This document shows, piece after piece, positions 44,521-53,532 of a stretch of 64,000 nucleotides of DNA. Location: assembly GCA_038207265.1 (NCBI GenBank), contig JBBQZZ010000001.1, forward strand, positions 124,001 to 188,000. Direction: 5' to 3'. Positions within the stretch are counted from its first letter, which is position 1; every line of letters begins with the position of its first letter. The translations under genes and the position numbers were made by a program. The notes beneath the pieces were generated by a model. That model ran no database searches, had not been told where the DNA came from, and saw nothing but the letters and a program-made list of their open reading frames with translations. Source of the DNA: JACMLD01 sp038207265. Lineage in GTDB: Bacteria; Bacteroidota; Bacteroidia; Chitinophagales; Chitinophagaceae.

Positions 44521-44645
44521 ACGAATAATCAACTGGCTTGTTGCCCCTTTCTATCACAATTAACAGCCAGTTATCCAAATATTATATGAACGGGGAATCA
44601 TTTTAATGACAAACCCGGAACAAATAATGTTCCGGGTTTTCCTGG

Positions 44646-44720
44646 GGTAACTGATGGGTTTCGAACCCACGACCCTCAGAACCACAATCTGATGCTCTAA
44701 CCAACTGAGCTACAGCTACC
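44646..44720 (-). tRNA. tRNA-His (anticodon GTG)
   Basis: Minus-strand cloverleaf with G-1 opposite C73 (the histidine identity pair), acceptor GTAGCTG/CAGTTAC (one G-T pair), D-arm GCTC, anticodon stem TCAGA/TCTGA around TTGTGGT (anticodon GTG), and T-arm GTGGG-TTCGAAA-CCCAT. CCA appears to be encoded immediately after (44643-44645). Confidence 0.97.
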
Positions 44721-44730
44721 GTGTAAGCGG

Positions 44731-44760
44731 CAAAAATAATGGAATTTGATCTTCATTCAA
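44731..44760 (-). promoter_or_regulatory. Promoter of tRNA-His
   Basis: Minus strand: TTG (44760-44758), exactly 19 nt, TATTTTTG (44738-44731), 11 nt before the tRNA. Full consensus match with the same spacing as the tRNA-Val promoter. Confidence 0.8.
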
Positions 44761-44829
44761 AAACAATCCTTGTTGTAGCAGAATCGTTGTTATTTACTGT
44801 TTCTTTGCAACCACCAATGTTTTTGCACA

Positions 44830-45450
44830 ATGAATGGCTGGCTTTATCTATTACCACTGATATCGGCTTTATTGGGATGGCTGATAAATCATTTGCTTAT
44901 TTGTGCAATCTTTCAACCCAGGCAGCCAAAAAAAATTTTGGGTTTTACAATACTGGGACTTCTTCCGGCAAAAAAAAATAAAATCGCGGATAGCCTGGCA
45001 GAATTAATATGCCGTGATATCATTTCTTTCAATGAAATAGAGGAGAAAGTTACCCACCCGGATAATTTTCAAAAGATTATGCCACAGGTGGATGCGCATA
45101 TTGATAATTTTTTAAAAGTGAAGTTGCCGCAGTCCATGCCCATGATTGCAATGTTCGTTGGAGACAAGACTACTGCACAACTGAAATCTGTTTTTTTAGC
45201 TGAACTTGAATTACTTTTTCCTCAAATAATGAACGGTTATATAGATAAACTGAGAGAAGACACCGATATCCGCAAAACAATCAGTGAAAAAATATTGACT
45301 TTCCCAAACAATAAGATTGAGTGGTTGATAAAATCGGCCCTTAAACCTGAATTCCAAAAAATAAAAATAATAGGTGCCATTACAGGGTTTCTAATTGGCC
45401 TTATCCAATTACTGATGTCATTGCTGGTTTCCAGAGCCGGTGCCATTTAA
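44830..45450 (+). CDS. DUF445 family membrane protein
   Basis: 206 residues. It has an N-terminal membrane helix (LYLLPLISALLGWLINHLLICAIFQP) and a C-terminal one (IIGAITGFLIGLIQLLMSLLVS), which is the DUF445/YheB layout: G-x-N/H-x-x-A at the first helix, F-P-R/Q after it, LG-LPAKK and ADSLAELICRDIISFNEIEEKV. Function unknown. It stands alone between tRNA-His and the TonB receptor. Confidence 0.75.
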   Translation: MNGWLYLLPLISALLGWLINHLLICAIFQPRQPKKILGFTILGLLPAKKNKIADSLAELICRDIISFNEIEEKVTHPDNFQKIMPQVDAHIDNFLKVKLPQSMPMIAMFVGDKTTAQLKSVFLAELELLFPQIMNGYIDKLREDTDIRKTISEKILTFPNNKIEWLIKSALKPEFQKIKIIGAITGFLIGLIQLLMSLLVSRAGAI

Positions 45451-45549
45451 TCATCAAATAAAAATACAACCGGTCTGCTGCATTATTTTACCGTTTATAC
45501 CTCAGTTAAAGTTTACTTCAATCAGAAGGAAGGAATTTATACATAAGAA

Positions 45550-45568
45550 CGTCTAAACAATTTAGACG
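45550..45568. promoter_or_regulatory. Perfect palindrome upstream of the TonB receptor gene
   Basis: CGTCTAAA-CAA-TTTAGACG, an 8-bp perfect inverted repeat about 98 nt upstream of the receptor ATG. It may be an operator, or the terminator of the DUF445 gene, although no T-run follows. Confidence 0.35.
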
Positions 45569-45665
45569 GGTAATCTGTATTGAAAACCGCTCATCATTTG
45601 CAGGTTTAATTTCAACTATTGATGGCAGAAATTTGCAATTCATTTAAATAATCAACAACAAATTC

Positions 45666-48296
45666 ATGAGAAAAATTTCTTTCCTGGTATTGTTAATCAT
45701 CAGTAATATGGTTCTTTCAGCTCAGTTCCCCGGGGCAAGACAAGGTGGTGGAATGGGCGGAAATACAAACATTGGTCATTTTTATGGCAAACTTGTAGAC
45801 GGAAAAACCAACAGGGGCATAGATGCTGCATCTGTGCAACTCCTGATGAGTAAAATGGATACCGTTGCTAAAAAAAGAAAAGATACTATTATTGCCGGTA
45901 TGCTTACCAGATCCAACGGGGAATTCAGTCTTGAAAATCTTCCTTTGTTTGGAAGCTATCGGTTAAAGATAAGCGCAATCGGTTATAAGACCATAGAACA
46001 AAAAGTAGCTTTCGAAATGAAAAGACCAGGGGGAACAGATGCAGGTGGCACGCCAGACATGAGCCAGGCATTGGCAGGAATTGACAAGGATTTGGGCAAT
46101 ATTAAACTGGAGACTGATGCAAAATTGTTGGAGAATGTTACCGTCACCGCCTCCAAACCTTTATTTCAAATGGGGGTTGACAGAAAAATATTTAATGTGG
46201 ACAAGAGTTTAATCAGTGTCGGACAGACCGCACAGGAGCTGATGAAAAATATTCCGTCCGTTAATGTTGATATAGACGGAAACGTAACATTGCGAAATGC
46301 AGCGCCAACCATATTTGTTGATGGAAGGCCCACTACACTTACATTGGATCAGATACCTGCGGATGCCATCGAAAGTGTGGAAATAATCACCAATCCATCC
46401 GCGAAATTTGATGCATCAGGCGGAACGGCCGGTATATTAAATATTGTATTGAAGAAAAACCGCAAGGCAGGTTACAATGGAAATATAAGAGCGGGTATAG
46501 ATAGCCGTGGTAAAATAAATGCCGGTGGTGATATCAATATCAAACAGCAAAAAGTAAATTTCTTTGCCGCAGGCAACTATAACCAGCGCAAATCTATTTC
46601 TAATGGTTCCGTATTCAGTCAAAACCTAACTGATCCTATTTCGGATGTAAGCCAGCATTCAAAAACTACTTCCAATGGAAGTTTTGCATTTGGAAGAGCC
46701 GGGCTTGATTATTTTATTGACAATCGCAATACCATTACTATTTCCGGAGTTGCGGTAAGAGGTCATTTTAAGAATAATGATAACCTTAGTTTTGATTCTA
46801 TCAATAATGCTTCCGTTTTTACTAGGGGTAGCCAGTTGACAAATACGGATGCCACTTTCCGGAATTTTGGCGGTGCATTGGGTTACAAACATAATTTTGC
46901 AAAAGCAGGAAAGGAACTAACTTCTGATCTGAATTTTAACAGTAGCACCAATAACAATAATGGTTTGTATGACATCCGTTTGTTTCAACCAGATTACACT
47001 CCCAAAGGCGGAGAATTTTTACGTAAGACAATCGGGGAAGGTGCCAATAAATTTTTTACCGCCCAGGTTGATTATACAAACCCTGTAACAGATAAAATTA
47101 AAATTGAAATGGGTGCCCGTGCGGCGATCCGAAACAACAAGAGCATCAGCAACAACTATGTTTTTGACCCCGGCACCAATACCTATGTGTACAACGGCTC
47201 GCTGAGCAGTAATTATAAATTTGACGACAGGGTGTATGCTGCCTATTTTAGTTTTTCACAAAAAATAAAAACCCTGAGTTACCAGGCTGGTTTAAGAGCA
47301 GAAAGTTCTGACTACACAGGTACCAAACTGCTGACAGTAAAAGACTCAACATTTAAAACCAGTTATCCCATCAGCCTTTTTCCAAGTCTGTTTTTAACAA
47401 AAGACCTTGGCAACAAACAGGATTTTCAAATCAATTATTCCAGAAGAATCAACAGGCCCAATTTTTTCCAGTTGATCCCATTCAAGGATATCACCAATCC
47501 CCAGTATCCAACAGTGGGTAATCCAGGATTAAAACCTGAATTCACCAATTCTTTTGAAATGTCTTACCAGAAAACATTTGTAAAGAATCACAGTTTATTA
47601 TTGTCAGTCTACTTAAAACATACCACAGATCTGATTACGCGTTACCAGTTTAAGGATGTTATTGCAGACAATGCGCCAGATAGTGCAACATTTACATCCT
47701 ATCAAAATGCAAACAGCGCTACTTCTTATGGATTGGAAGTGACATCGAGAAACCCGCTGACCAAATGGTGGGACATGACAACGAACATAAACTTTTACAA
47801 TGCTACTATCAATGCTACCAATATTACAAATGCAGGTGGCTCGAGCCAGCGACTGAGTTATTTCGCTAAATGGAACAATAGCTTCAAACTCCCCAAAAAT
47901 TTCAGTATTCAGTTTTCAGGAGATTACCAGAGTAAATCTGTATTACCACAAAGCAATGGTGGCGGGGGAGGACGTGGTATGTTTGGAGGCGGACCTCAAC
48001 CTTCTGCGCAAGGTTATATCAATTCTAATTATGGATTTGATATGGCCATCAAAAAAGAATTCCTGAAAAATAAAGCCGCATCACTTACATTAAGCGTGAA
48101 CGATATATTCAAAACCAGGAAGTATAGCTACTATTCCTATTCAACCATTGTAACGCAGGATTATTCCCGCACAAGAGATCCGCAGATATTCCGCTTGAAT
48201 TTTAATTACCGCTTTGGTAAACTGGACGTAACCTTATTCAAACGCAAGAATATGAGAAGTGGAATGGATGGCGTGCAGGATGCGCAACAGCAATAA
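45666..48296 (+). CDS. TonB-dependent receptor (outer membrane beta-barrel family)
   Basis: 876 residues with a signal peptide. A carboxypeptidase regulatory-like domain at about residues 37-115 (FYGKLVDGKTNRGIDAASV ... FSLENLPLFGSYRLKISAIGYK) is followed by a TonB plug (NIPSVNVDIDGNVTLRNAAPTIFVDGRPT ... AIESVEIITNPSAKFDASG). A C-terminal barrel of the OMP_b-brl_3 type carries the signatures NYSRRINRPNFFQLIPF and GNPGLKPEFTNSFEMSYQKTF. It imports or exports an unknown ligand across the outer membrane. No SusD partner is present, so this is not a classical polysaccharide-uptake pair. A glycine-rich loop (GGGGGRGMFGGG) sits near residue 770. Confidence 0.9.
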   Translation: MRKISFLVLLIISNMVLSAQFPGARQGGGMGGNTNIGHFYGKLVDGKTNRGIDAASVQLLMSKMDTVAKKRKDTIIAGMLTRSNGEFSLENLPLFGSYRLKISAIGYKTIEQKVAFEMKRPGGTDAGGTPDMSQALAGIDKDLGNIKLETDAKLLENVTVTASKPLFQMGVDRKIFNVDKSLISVGQTAQELMKNIPSVNVDIDGNVTLRNAAPTIFVDGRPTTLTLDQIPADAIESVEIITNPSAKFDASGGTAGILNIVLKKNRKAGYNGNIRAGIDSRGKINAGGDINIKQQKVNFFAAGNYNQRKSISNGSVFSQNLTDPISDVSQHSKTTSNGSFAFGRAGLDYFIDNRNTITISGVAVRGHFKNNDNLSFDSINNASVFTRGSQLTNTDATFRNFGGALGYKHNFAKAGKELTSDLNFNSSTNNNNGLYDIRLFQPDYTPKGGEFLRKTIGEGANKFFTAQVDYTNPVTDKIKIEMGARAAIRNNKSISNNYVFDPGTNTYVYNGSLSSNYKFDDRVYAAYFSFSQKIKTLSYQAGLRAESSDYTGTKLLTVKDSTFKTSYPISLFPSLFLTKDLGNKQDFQINYSRRINRPNFFQLIPFKDITNPQYPTVGNPGLKPEFTNSFEMSYQKTFVKNHSLLLSVYLKHTTDLITRYQFKDVIADNAPDSATFTSYQNANSATSYGLEVTSRNPLTKWWDMTTNINFYNATINATNITNAGGSSQRLSYFAKWNNSFKLPKNFSIQFSGDYQSKSVLPQSNGGGGGRGMFGGGPQPSAQGYINSNYGFDMAIKKEFLKNKAASLTLSVNDIFKTRKYSYYSYSTIVTQDYSRTRDPQIFRLNFNYRFGKLDVTLFKRKNMRSGMDGVQDAQQQ

Positions 48297-48316
48297 TGAA
48301 AACCGCTCATTGATAA

Positions 48317-48348
48317 AAAAAATGGTTCCGCTTCAGGAACCATTTTTT
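48317..48348. terminator. Bidirectional terminator between the TonB receptor and thrC
   Basis: AAAAAATGGTTCC (48317-48329) and GGAACCATTTTTT (48336-48348) form a perfect 13-bp stem with loop GCTTCA and T-runs in both directions. Confidence 0.9.
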
Positions 48349-48442
48349 GTGACCAGCATTTGTATTTCAATTGAACATCGTTGCCACGCTCGTTTCATCG
48401 TTTGAATAAAATGGCATCAATGCTGAGTATAAAAAAGTGAAT

Positions 48443-49738
48443 CTATTTGAGCAGATAATCTTTCAATTCCGGGTAACTGTTGTGCATTTCAGTAGCAACC
48501 TTCTTATCCCGTAAAATTTTTTCTATTGAACCAGGTACCGGCACTGTAGTTTCAATAACAGGTTCAACCACATCGTAAAATTTTACCGGGTGCGCCGTCT
48601 CCAGGAATATACCTTTTTCACCCGGGTGCTGCTGAAGATATTGCTGAAGTGACAGCAAACCCACCGCTCCATGTGGATCCAACAGGTAATGGTATTGCTG
48701 ATACACCGATTGAATAATCATTTTCGTTTGTTCATCACTGATACTACCGCTACTCAATGTTCTTTTCAGATCCCCCAATTGCTGGTGAAACAATTCAAGA
48801 ATACGAACAAAATTGCTGGGATCACCAACATCCATTGCATTGGATATAGTGGCCACCGCTTTTTGGGACTCATAATGACCGGTTTGTAAAAATATGGGGA
48901 CGGTGTTATTGGCATTGCAGGCTGCAATAAAATGTTTAACCGGCAACCCGGAAATATGTGCCAGCATCCCTGCACAAATATTTCCAAAATTCCCACTGGG
49001 CACTGCTATCACGGGCGGATTGTCTTTATCGCACCATTGCTTCCAGGCAAAAAAATAATAGAACTGTTGTGGCAACCATCTTGCCACATTGATGGAATTG
49101 GCGGATGTAAGAAATAATTGTTTGTTGAGCTGTTCATCCGCAAATGCTTTTTTAACCATTTGCTGGCAATCATCAAAATTGCCTTTTACTTCTATCGCGT
49201 GAATATTTTTTCCAAGAGTAGTCAATTGCTTTTCCTGTACAGAACTCACTTTGCCAGATGGGTATAAAATAACTACCTCAACACCTGGTACATCATAAAA
49301 ACCATTGGCCACTGCACCTCCCGTATCTCCGGAAGTTGCCACCAGTACCGTAACCTTCTGATGATTGTTTCTTACAAAATAACCCAGGCACCGGCTCATG
49401 AATCTTGCACCAATATCTTTAAATGCAAGGGTAGGGCCATGAAACAACTCAAGTGAAAAAATCAGTTCGGTCACTTTTACCAATGGAATATCAAAATTGA
49501 CAGTCTCTGCAACAATGCGTTTCAATTCTTCAAGGGGAATTGTATTACCGACATAGGGACTTATAACCCTCAATGCAATTTCTTCATTGGAATAATTTTC
49601 TATATCCTGAACCAGGTCCCTGTCAAGCTTTGGAATACTTTCGGGAAAATACAATCCCTTGTCCGGCGCCTGTCCATTGATCGTGGCTTCCTTAAAATCA
49701 ACTATAGGTGACTGTTTGTTAAGACTGTAATAATTCAT
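48443..49738 (-). CDS. thrC: Threonine synthase
   Basis: PLP enzyme converting O-phosphohomoserine to threonine, the last step of the pathway. 431 residues of the bacterial/fungal long form. MNYYSLNKQSPIVDFKEATINGQAPDKGLYFPE is the typical start, HGPTLAFKDIGARFM contains the PLP lysine, and TSGDTGGAVANGFY and VPSGNFGNICAGML bind phosphate and substrate. Third gene of thrABC, 39 nt after thrB. Confidence 0.96.
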   Translation of the reverse strand: MNYYSLNKQSPIVDFKEATINGQAPDKGLYFPESIPKLDRDLVQDIENYSNEEIALRVISPYVGNTIPLEELKRIVAETVNFDIPLVKVTELIFSLELFHGPTLAFKDIGARFMSRCLGYFVRNNHQKVTVLVATSGDTGGAVANGFYDVPGVEVVILYPSGKVSSVQEKQLTTLGKNIHAIEVKGNFDDCQQMVKKAFADEQLNKQLFLTSANSINVARWLPQQFYYFFAWKQWCDKDNPPVIAVPSGNFGNICAGMLAHISGLPVKHFIAACNANNTVPIFLQTGHYESQKAVATISNAMDVGDPSNFVRILELFHQQLGDLKRTLSSGSISDEQTKMIIQSVYQQYHYLLDPHGAVGLLSLQQYLQQHPGEKGIFLETAHPVKFYDVVEPVIETTVPVPGSIEKILRDKKVATEMHNSYPELKDYLLK

Positions 49739-49762
49739 TTTGAATTAAAAATTAAAAGTTAT

Positions 49763-49805
49763 ACACCTACTAGCTACTCAACACTCAACACTCACCACGC
49801 TCACG
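49763..49805. repeat. Micro-repeat tract at the thrB-thrC junction
   Basis: Minus strand reads GTGAGCGTGGTGAGTGTTGAGTGTTGAGTAGCTAGTAGGTG in parts: GAGTGTT twice in tandem, then AGTAGCTAGTAG. It encodes the last residues of thrB (VSVVSVEC) and its stop codon. Confidence 0.5.
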
Positions 49806-50707
49806 CCCTTATCATTCAACGTAGTCACATAAGTCTTAAAATCAATTCCCATATCAGCAAAAATATTTTTCATGACCCGCTCAACTTTTTCTGCCGTTGA
49901 TCTTTCTTTACTCAACATAAAGATCGATGGACCAGAACCCGAAATACCACCTCCCAATGCGCCTGCTTCAATGCTTTGCTTTTTTACCTGGTCGAAGCCC
50001 GGAATTAAAATACTGCGAACGGGCTCAATGATTACATCTTCCAGTGAACGACTGATGAGATCGTAATCAGCTTTCATAAATCCTGCTACCAATCCTGCTA
50101 TATTACCCCACTGTTTAATAGCATCTTTTAACAACACTTCTTTTCGCAGGATCTGCCTGGCATCGGATGTCTTTACTTCAATTTGGGGATGCACAACAGT
50201 TACATATAACAAAGGCGCATTGAGCTGTATGATGTCCAATGGAAATATAGAACGGATCAAAGTAACGCCTCCATAAATACAGGGTGCAATATTATCGGCA
50301 TGCTTTACACCACTGGCAAGTTTCTCCCCATTCATTGCAAAACGCACCAGGTCTTCTTTCGAAAAACAATTATTGAGCAGATGATTGGCTGCCACCACCG
50401 CACCTGCTGAACTGGCCGCACTACTACCCAGTCCACTGCCTGGCATAATACATTTATCAACCACCAAATCAAAACCTATCTTTTTTTCATACTCCTGCAT
50501 CAACGCCAACAATGCTACACCTGCTACATTTTGTGAGGGTTCAACGGGAAGGTTATATCCATCGATATGCTTTATGCGAAGCCCGGGTTCACTGCTCAAT
50601 GAAAGTTCCATTTCATCCTGTGGATCATTCAATGCCATACCCAGAACATCAAAACCACAGACCATGTTTGCAACTGTTGCCGGTGCCTTTATTTTTATCC
50701 GATTCAT
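49778..50707 (-). CDS. thrB: Homoserine kinase
   Basis: GHMP kinase that phosphorylates homoserine. 309 residues. IKAPATVANMVCGFDVLGMAL is motif 1, PGSGLGSSAASSAGAVVAAN the ATP-binding loop (motif 2), and GALGGGISGSGPSIFML motif 3. The start lies 5 nt after the thrA stop, so translation is probably coupled. The extreme C-terminus is encoded by a low-complexity repeat tract, so those residues are probably not conserved. Confidence 0.95.
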   Translation of the reverse strand: MNRIKIKAPATVANMVCGFDVLGMALNDPQDEMELSLSSEPGLRIKHIDGYNLPVEPSQNVAGVALLALMQEYEKKIGFDLVVDKCIMPGSGLGSSAASSAGAVVAANHLLNNCFSKEDLVRFAMNGEKLASGVKHADNIAPCIYGGVTLIRSIFPLDIIQLNAPLLYVTVVHPQIEVKTSDARQILRKEVLLKDAIKQWGNIAGLVAGFMKADYDLISRSLEDVIIEPVRSILIPGFDQVKKQSIEAGALGGGISGSGPSIFMLSKERSTAEKVERVMKNIFADMGIDFKTYVTTLNDKGVSVVSVEC

Positions 50708-50712
50708 TGCTA

Positions 50713-53157
50713 TTATATTTTGGCCGCCCTGATGATGTCTGCAAATACACCGGATGCAGTTACTTCTGCGCCGGCTCCTGCACCTTTTATTACCAATGGT
50801 TGTTCAGGATAACGATCACTGTAAAAAAGTACCACATTGTCCTTTCCATACAAATGATAAAGATCCTGCCGGGGATCGATATGTTGTAGTCCTACTGACG
50901 CCTTACCATTTTCATATTTTGCTACAAACTTTAATTTCTTTCCTGCAGCAGCAGCTTCCGTATAGATCTTTTTAAAATGTGTTTCTTCCTTTGCCATGGC
51001 TGCATAAAAATCCGGAACTGTCCCGGTCATGCAGGACGCAGGCATAAAAGAATGATTGCTGATTTGTTCCATCTCCAGTTTTTCACCGGTTTCCCTTGCA
51101 AGGATCATGATCTTGCGCATTACATCCGTTCCACTTAAATCCAATCGTGGATCTGGTTCTGTATAACCTTCATCCTGTGCCTGCTTCACTACTTCTGCAA
51201 ATTTCTTTTCGCCGTTGTATTGATTGAAAACAAAATTAAGTGTGCCACTTAATACTGCTTCAATTTTATTGATCTTGTCACCACTGCGCAACAAATCGTT
51301 TAAAGTGCCAATCACCGGCAAACCTGCACCCACATTGGTTTCAAAAAGAAAAAGACAATTGTGCTCCCGCGCAAGGTCCTTTAATTTTCTGTAATACACA
51401 TAAGGAGATGAACAGGCAACTTTATTACAGGCTACTACGGAGATACTTCGCTGCAATAACAAATCATAAATCTTGGCCACTTCATCATTGGCTGTCACAT
51501 CCGCAAAAACGGAATTGCGTAAATTTTTAGTCTGGATGGTTTCAATAAACACGCCAATGTTCATCGGACTTCCTTCCTTCAGCAACTCCTTCCATTTACC
51601 CAGGTTGATCCCTTCATCATTGAACAACATTTTTTTACTGTTGGCCATTCCAACTACTCTAACCTGCAGGCGTAAGTGCTGTTCCAGGTATGCCTGTTGC
51701 TGCAGTAATTGCGCTATCAGTTTACTACCAACATTTCCTACACCGGTGATAAAAAGATTTATTTGCTTATAGGTGGTTTCAAAAAATTCTTCATGCAGTA
51801 TATTGATCGCTTTCTTTACATCTGCTGTAGCAATTACGGCTGAAATATTTCTCTCGGATGATCCCTGTGCAATGGCTCTTACATTTACGCCATTTCTACC
51901 CATGGCACCAAACATTTTACCACTGGTTCCGGGATGACTCTTCATATTATCGCCTACCAACGCTACGATAGATAACTCTTTTTCTACCGACAGCGGTTCT
52001 ACCTTCCGCGTTTCAATTTCCCAGGCAAATGTTTTATCTATCACTTCCTTTGCTTTTGCAGCATGTATATCATCTATGCCCACGCAAATAGAATGTTCAG
52101 AAGAACCCTGTGTTATCAGGATAACATTAATGGAGGCATTGGCAAGTGATTCAAATAATCTTTTTGAAAAGCCCGGTATTCCTACCATACCGCTTCCCTC
52201 TAAACTCAGCAAAGCCATTTTATTGATACTGGATATTCCACGTATACCTCCACCGTTCTTAATTGCTGTGTTTTCGATCACCGTTCCGTAATCCTGTGCT
52301 GCAAAAGTGTTCTTCACCCACACCGGGATACTTTTGGTCATTACGGGTTGAATGGTGGGTGGATAAATAACTTTCGCGCCAAAATGTGAAAGTTCCATTG
52401 CTTCCTGGTAAGAAATATGGGGGATCACTTTTGCATTACTGACAAGTCTTGGATCTGCTGTCATCATACCACTTACATCCGTCCATATTTCCAGCACAGT
52501 TGCATCTGCTGCACCGGCCAGTATTGCTGCGGTATAATCAGAACCACCTCTTCCCAACGTTGTAGTGACTGCATTTGCATCAGCCGCAATAAAACCCGGC
52601 AATACAAACAACTGACTGGAAGTACCAGAGAAATAAGACTTGATCTTTGGATTGGTTGAAGCAAAATCTACCGTGGCATTTCCAAAATTTGAATCGGTAA
52701 TAATTAATTCACGGGAATCTTTCCATATATTATCTGTTCCCATTGTTTTAAACCTGGCCGCAATGATTTGTGAGGAAAGCATTTCACCATAACTTACCAT
52801 ACGATCCCTGGTTCTCGCCGACAATTCGCGCAACAGGAAAATGCCATTACAAATATCTTCTATCTCATTGCAATTTTTTTTCACCATACTTAATACAGCG
52901 CTTTGTTGTGCAACCGGTATCAGCGACTTTACAACGATCATATGCCTTTGCTCGATTTCCAGCAAATGTTCTTTATATTTTTCATCACCGTCTGCTGCCA
53001 GTACGGCACTGTTGATTAATGAATCTGTAATTCCACCCAACGCAGAGACTACCAAAATAGTCTTGTCATTTTTCATTGCCCGCTCCACGATGGCCACCAC
53101 CTTATTAATATTTTCAGCGTTCGCTACAGAGCTGCCACCAAATTTTAAAACCTGCAT
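50713..53157 (-). CDS. thrA: Bifunctional aspartokinase / homoserine dehydrogenase
   Basis: Catalyses the first and third steps from aspartate toward threonine. The ATG at 53157 gives MQVLKFGGSSVANAENINKV, the standard kinase start; the upstream GTG start adds an unlikely 15 residues. 814 residues: kinase domain (KFGGSSV, TTLGRGGSDYTAAI), two ACT regulatory domains around residues 310-460 (GMVGIPGFSKRLFESLANASINVILITQGSSEHSI), then homoserine dehydrogenase (FITGVGNVGSKL; GAGLPVIGTLNDLLRSGD; SGTLNFVFN; GYTEPDPRLDLSGTDVMRK). First gene of the operon, preceded by a leader with a Thr/Ile-rich peptide. ACT domains imply feedback inhibition by threonine. Confidence 0.97.
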   Translation of the reverse strand: MQVLKFGGSSVANAENINKVVAIVERAMKNDKTILVVSALGGITDSLINSAVLAADGDEKYKEHLLEIEQRHMIVVKSLIPVAQQSAVLSMVKKNCNEIEDICNGIFLLRELSARTRDRMVSYGEMLSSQIIAARFKTMGTDNIWKDSRELIITDSNFGNATVDFASTNPKIKSYFSGTSSQLFVLPGFIAADANAVTTTLGRGGSDYTAAILAGAADATVLEIWTDVSGMMTADPRLVSNAKVIPHISYQEAMELSHFGAKVIYPPTIQPVMTKSIPVWVKNTFAAQDYGTVIENTAIKNGGGIRGISSINKMALLSLEGSGMVGIPGFSKRLFESLANASINVILITQGSSEHSICVGIDDIHAAKAKEVIDKTFAWEIETRKVEPLSVEKELSIVALVGDNMKSHPGTSGKMFGAMGRNGVNVRAIAQGSSERNISAVIATADVKKAINILHEEFFETTYKQINLFITGVGNVGSKLIAQLLQQQAYLEQHLRLQVRVVGMANSKKMLFNDEGINLGKWKELLKEGSPMNIGVFIETIQTKNLRNSVFADVTANDEVAKIYDLLLQRSISVVACNKVACSSPYVYYRKLKDLAREHNCLFLFETNVGAGLPVIGTLNDLLRSGDKINKIEAVLSGTLNFVFNQYNGEKKFAEVVKQAQDEGYTEPDPRLDLSGTDVMRKIMILARETGEKLEMEQISNHSFMPASCMTGTVPDFYAAMAKEETHFKKIYTEAAAAGKKLKFVAKYENGKASVGLQHIDPRQDLYHLYGKDNVVLFYSDRYPEQPLVIKGAGAGAEVTASGVFADIIRAAKI

Positions 53158-53193
53158 ATACTTATTATTAATTGAATTGAATTTTTTGAGTGT

Positions 53194-53211
53194 AAATACC
53201 ACCTGGTATTT
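53194..53211 (-). promoter_or_regulatory. Leader hairpin 37 nt upstream of thrA
   Basis: AAATACCA-CC-TGGTATTT on the plus strand is a perfect 18-nt palindrome in the untranslated leader. The minus-strand flank after it is A-rich, not U-rich, so it is not a textbook terminator; it might instead control access to the thrA start. Confidence 0.4.
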
Positions 53212-53255
53212 GTATCAGCCATAAAGCCCAATGGTTATATTGAAATATGCAACCC

Positions 53256-53351
53256 TTAACGGGTTGTAATAGTGGTAATAATTGCAGTAGCTGTACCTGC
53301 TGACGATACGGTAGAAATGGTTTGCTGGATATGTTTGTGTTGTTGTACCAC
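53256..53351 (-). CDS. Putative threonine/isoleucine leader peptide of thrABC
   Basis: A 31-codon frame from a GTG (53351) to TAA (53256-53258). The end of the peptide is TATAIITTITTR: six Thr and three Ile in twelve residues, and eight Thr plus five Ile in total. This is the composition of thr operon leader peptides such as E. coli ThrL. The stop codon lies in the loop of a hairpin (CAACCC-GTTAA-GGGTTG). GGGTT can instead join a second helix (GGTTGCATAT ... ATATAACC), giving the mutually exclusive pairings expected of attenuation. The frame starts about 10 nt after the expected transcription start. Inference: the ribosome stalls here when Thr-tRNA or Ile-tRNA is scarce. Confidence 0.6.
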   Translation of the reverse strand: MVQQHKHIQQTISTVSSAGTATAIITTITTR

Positions 53352-53365
53352 TTTTTTTAAGACGC

Positions 53366-53395
53366 CGAAGGTAATAAGACATGCTTATATAACAA
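53366..53395 (-). promoter_or_regulatory. Promoter of the thr leader/thrABC
   Basis: Minus strand: TTG (53395-53393), exactly 19 nt, then TACCTTCG (53373-53366), one mismatch from TAnnTTTG. Spacing equals that of the two tRNA promoters. Expected start near 53360 gives a leader of about 200 nt before thrA. Confidence 0.55.
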
Positions 53396-53532
53396 TCGTT
53401 AGTTTGATTGAATTTTTTGCTGTTATTACAATTACTTCACAGGGAATGCTGATGTTTGACTGCAAATTTTCAATTCGTAAAATTTTGATGGCACTTCAAG
53501 ACAGGATGCATTTGCAATTTGTCAAGCTGAAA

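Noticed and set aside
44739..44981. 80-codon plus-strand frame upstream of the DUF445 gene
   Set aside because: It overlaps the tRNA-His promoter and the true DUF445 frame; its codons show no protein pattern.
45666..48296. TonB receptor as a SusC of a polysaccharide-use locus
   Set aside because: No SusD-like lipoprotein, glycoside hydrolase or sigma/anti-sigma pair lies next to it, and the barrel resembles the OMP_b-brl_3 type.
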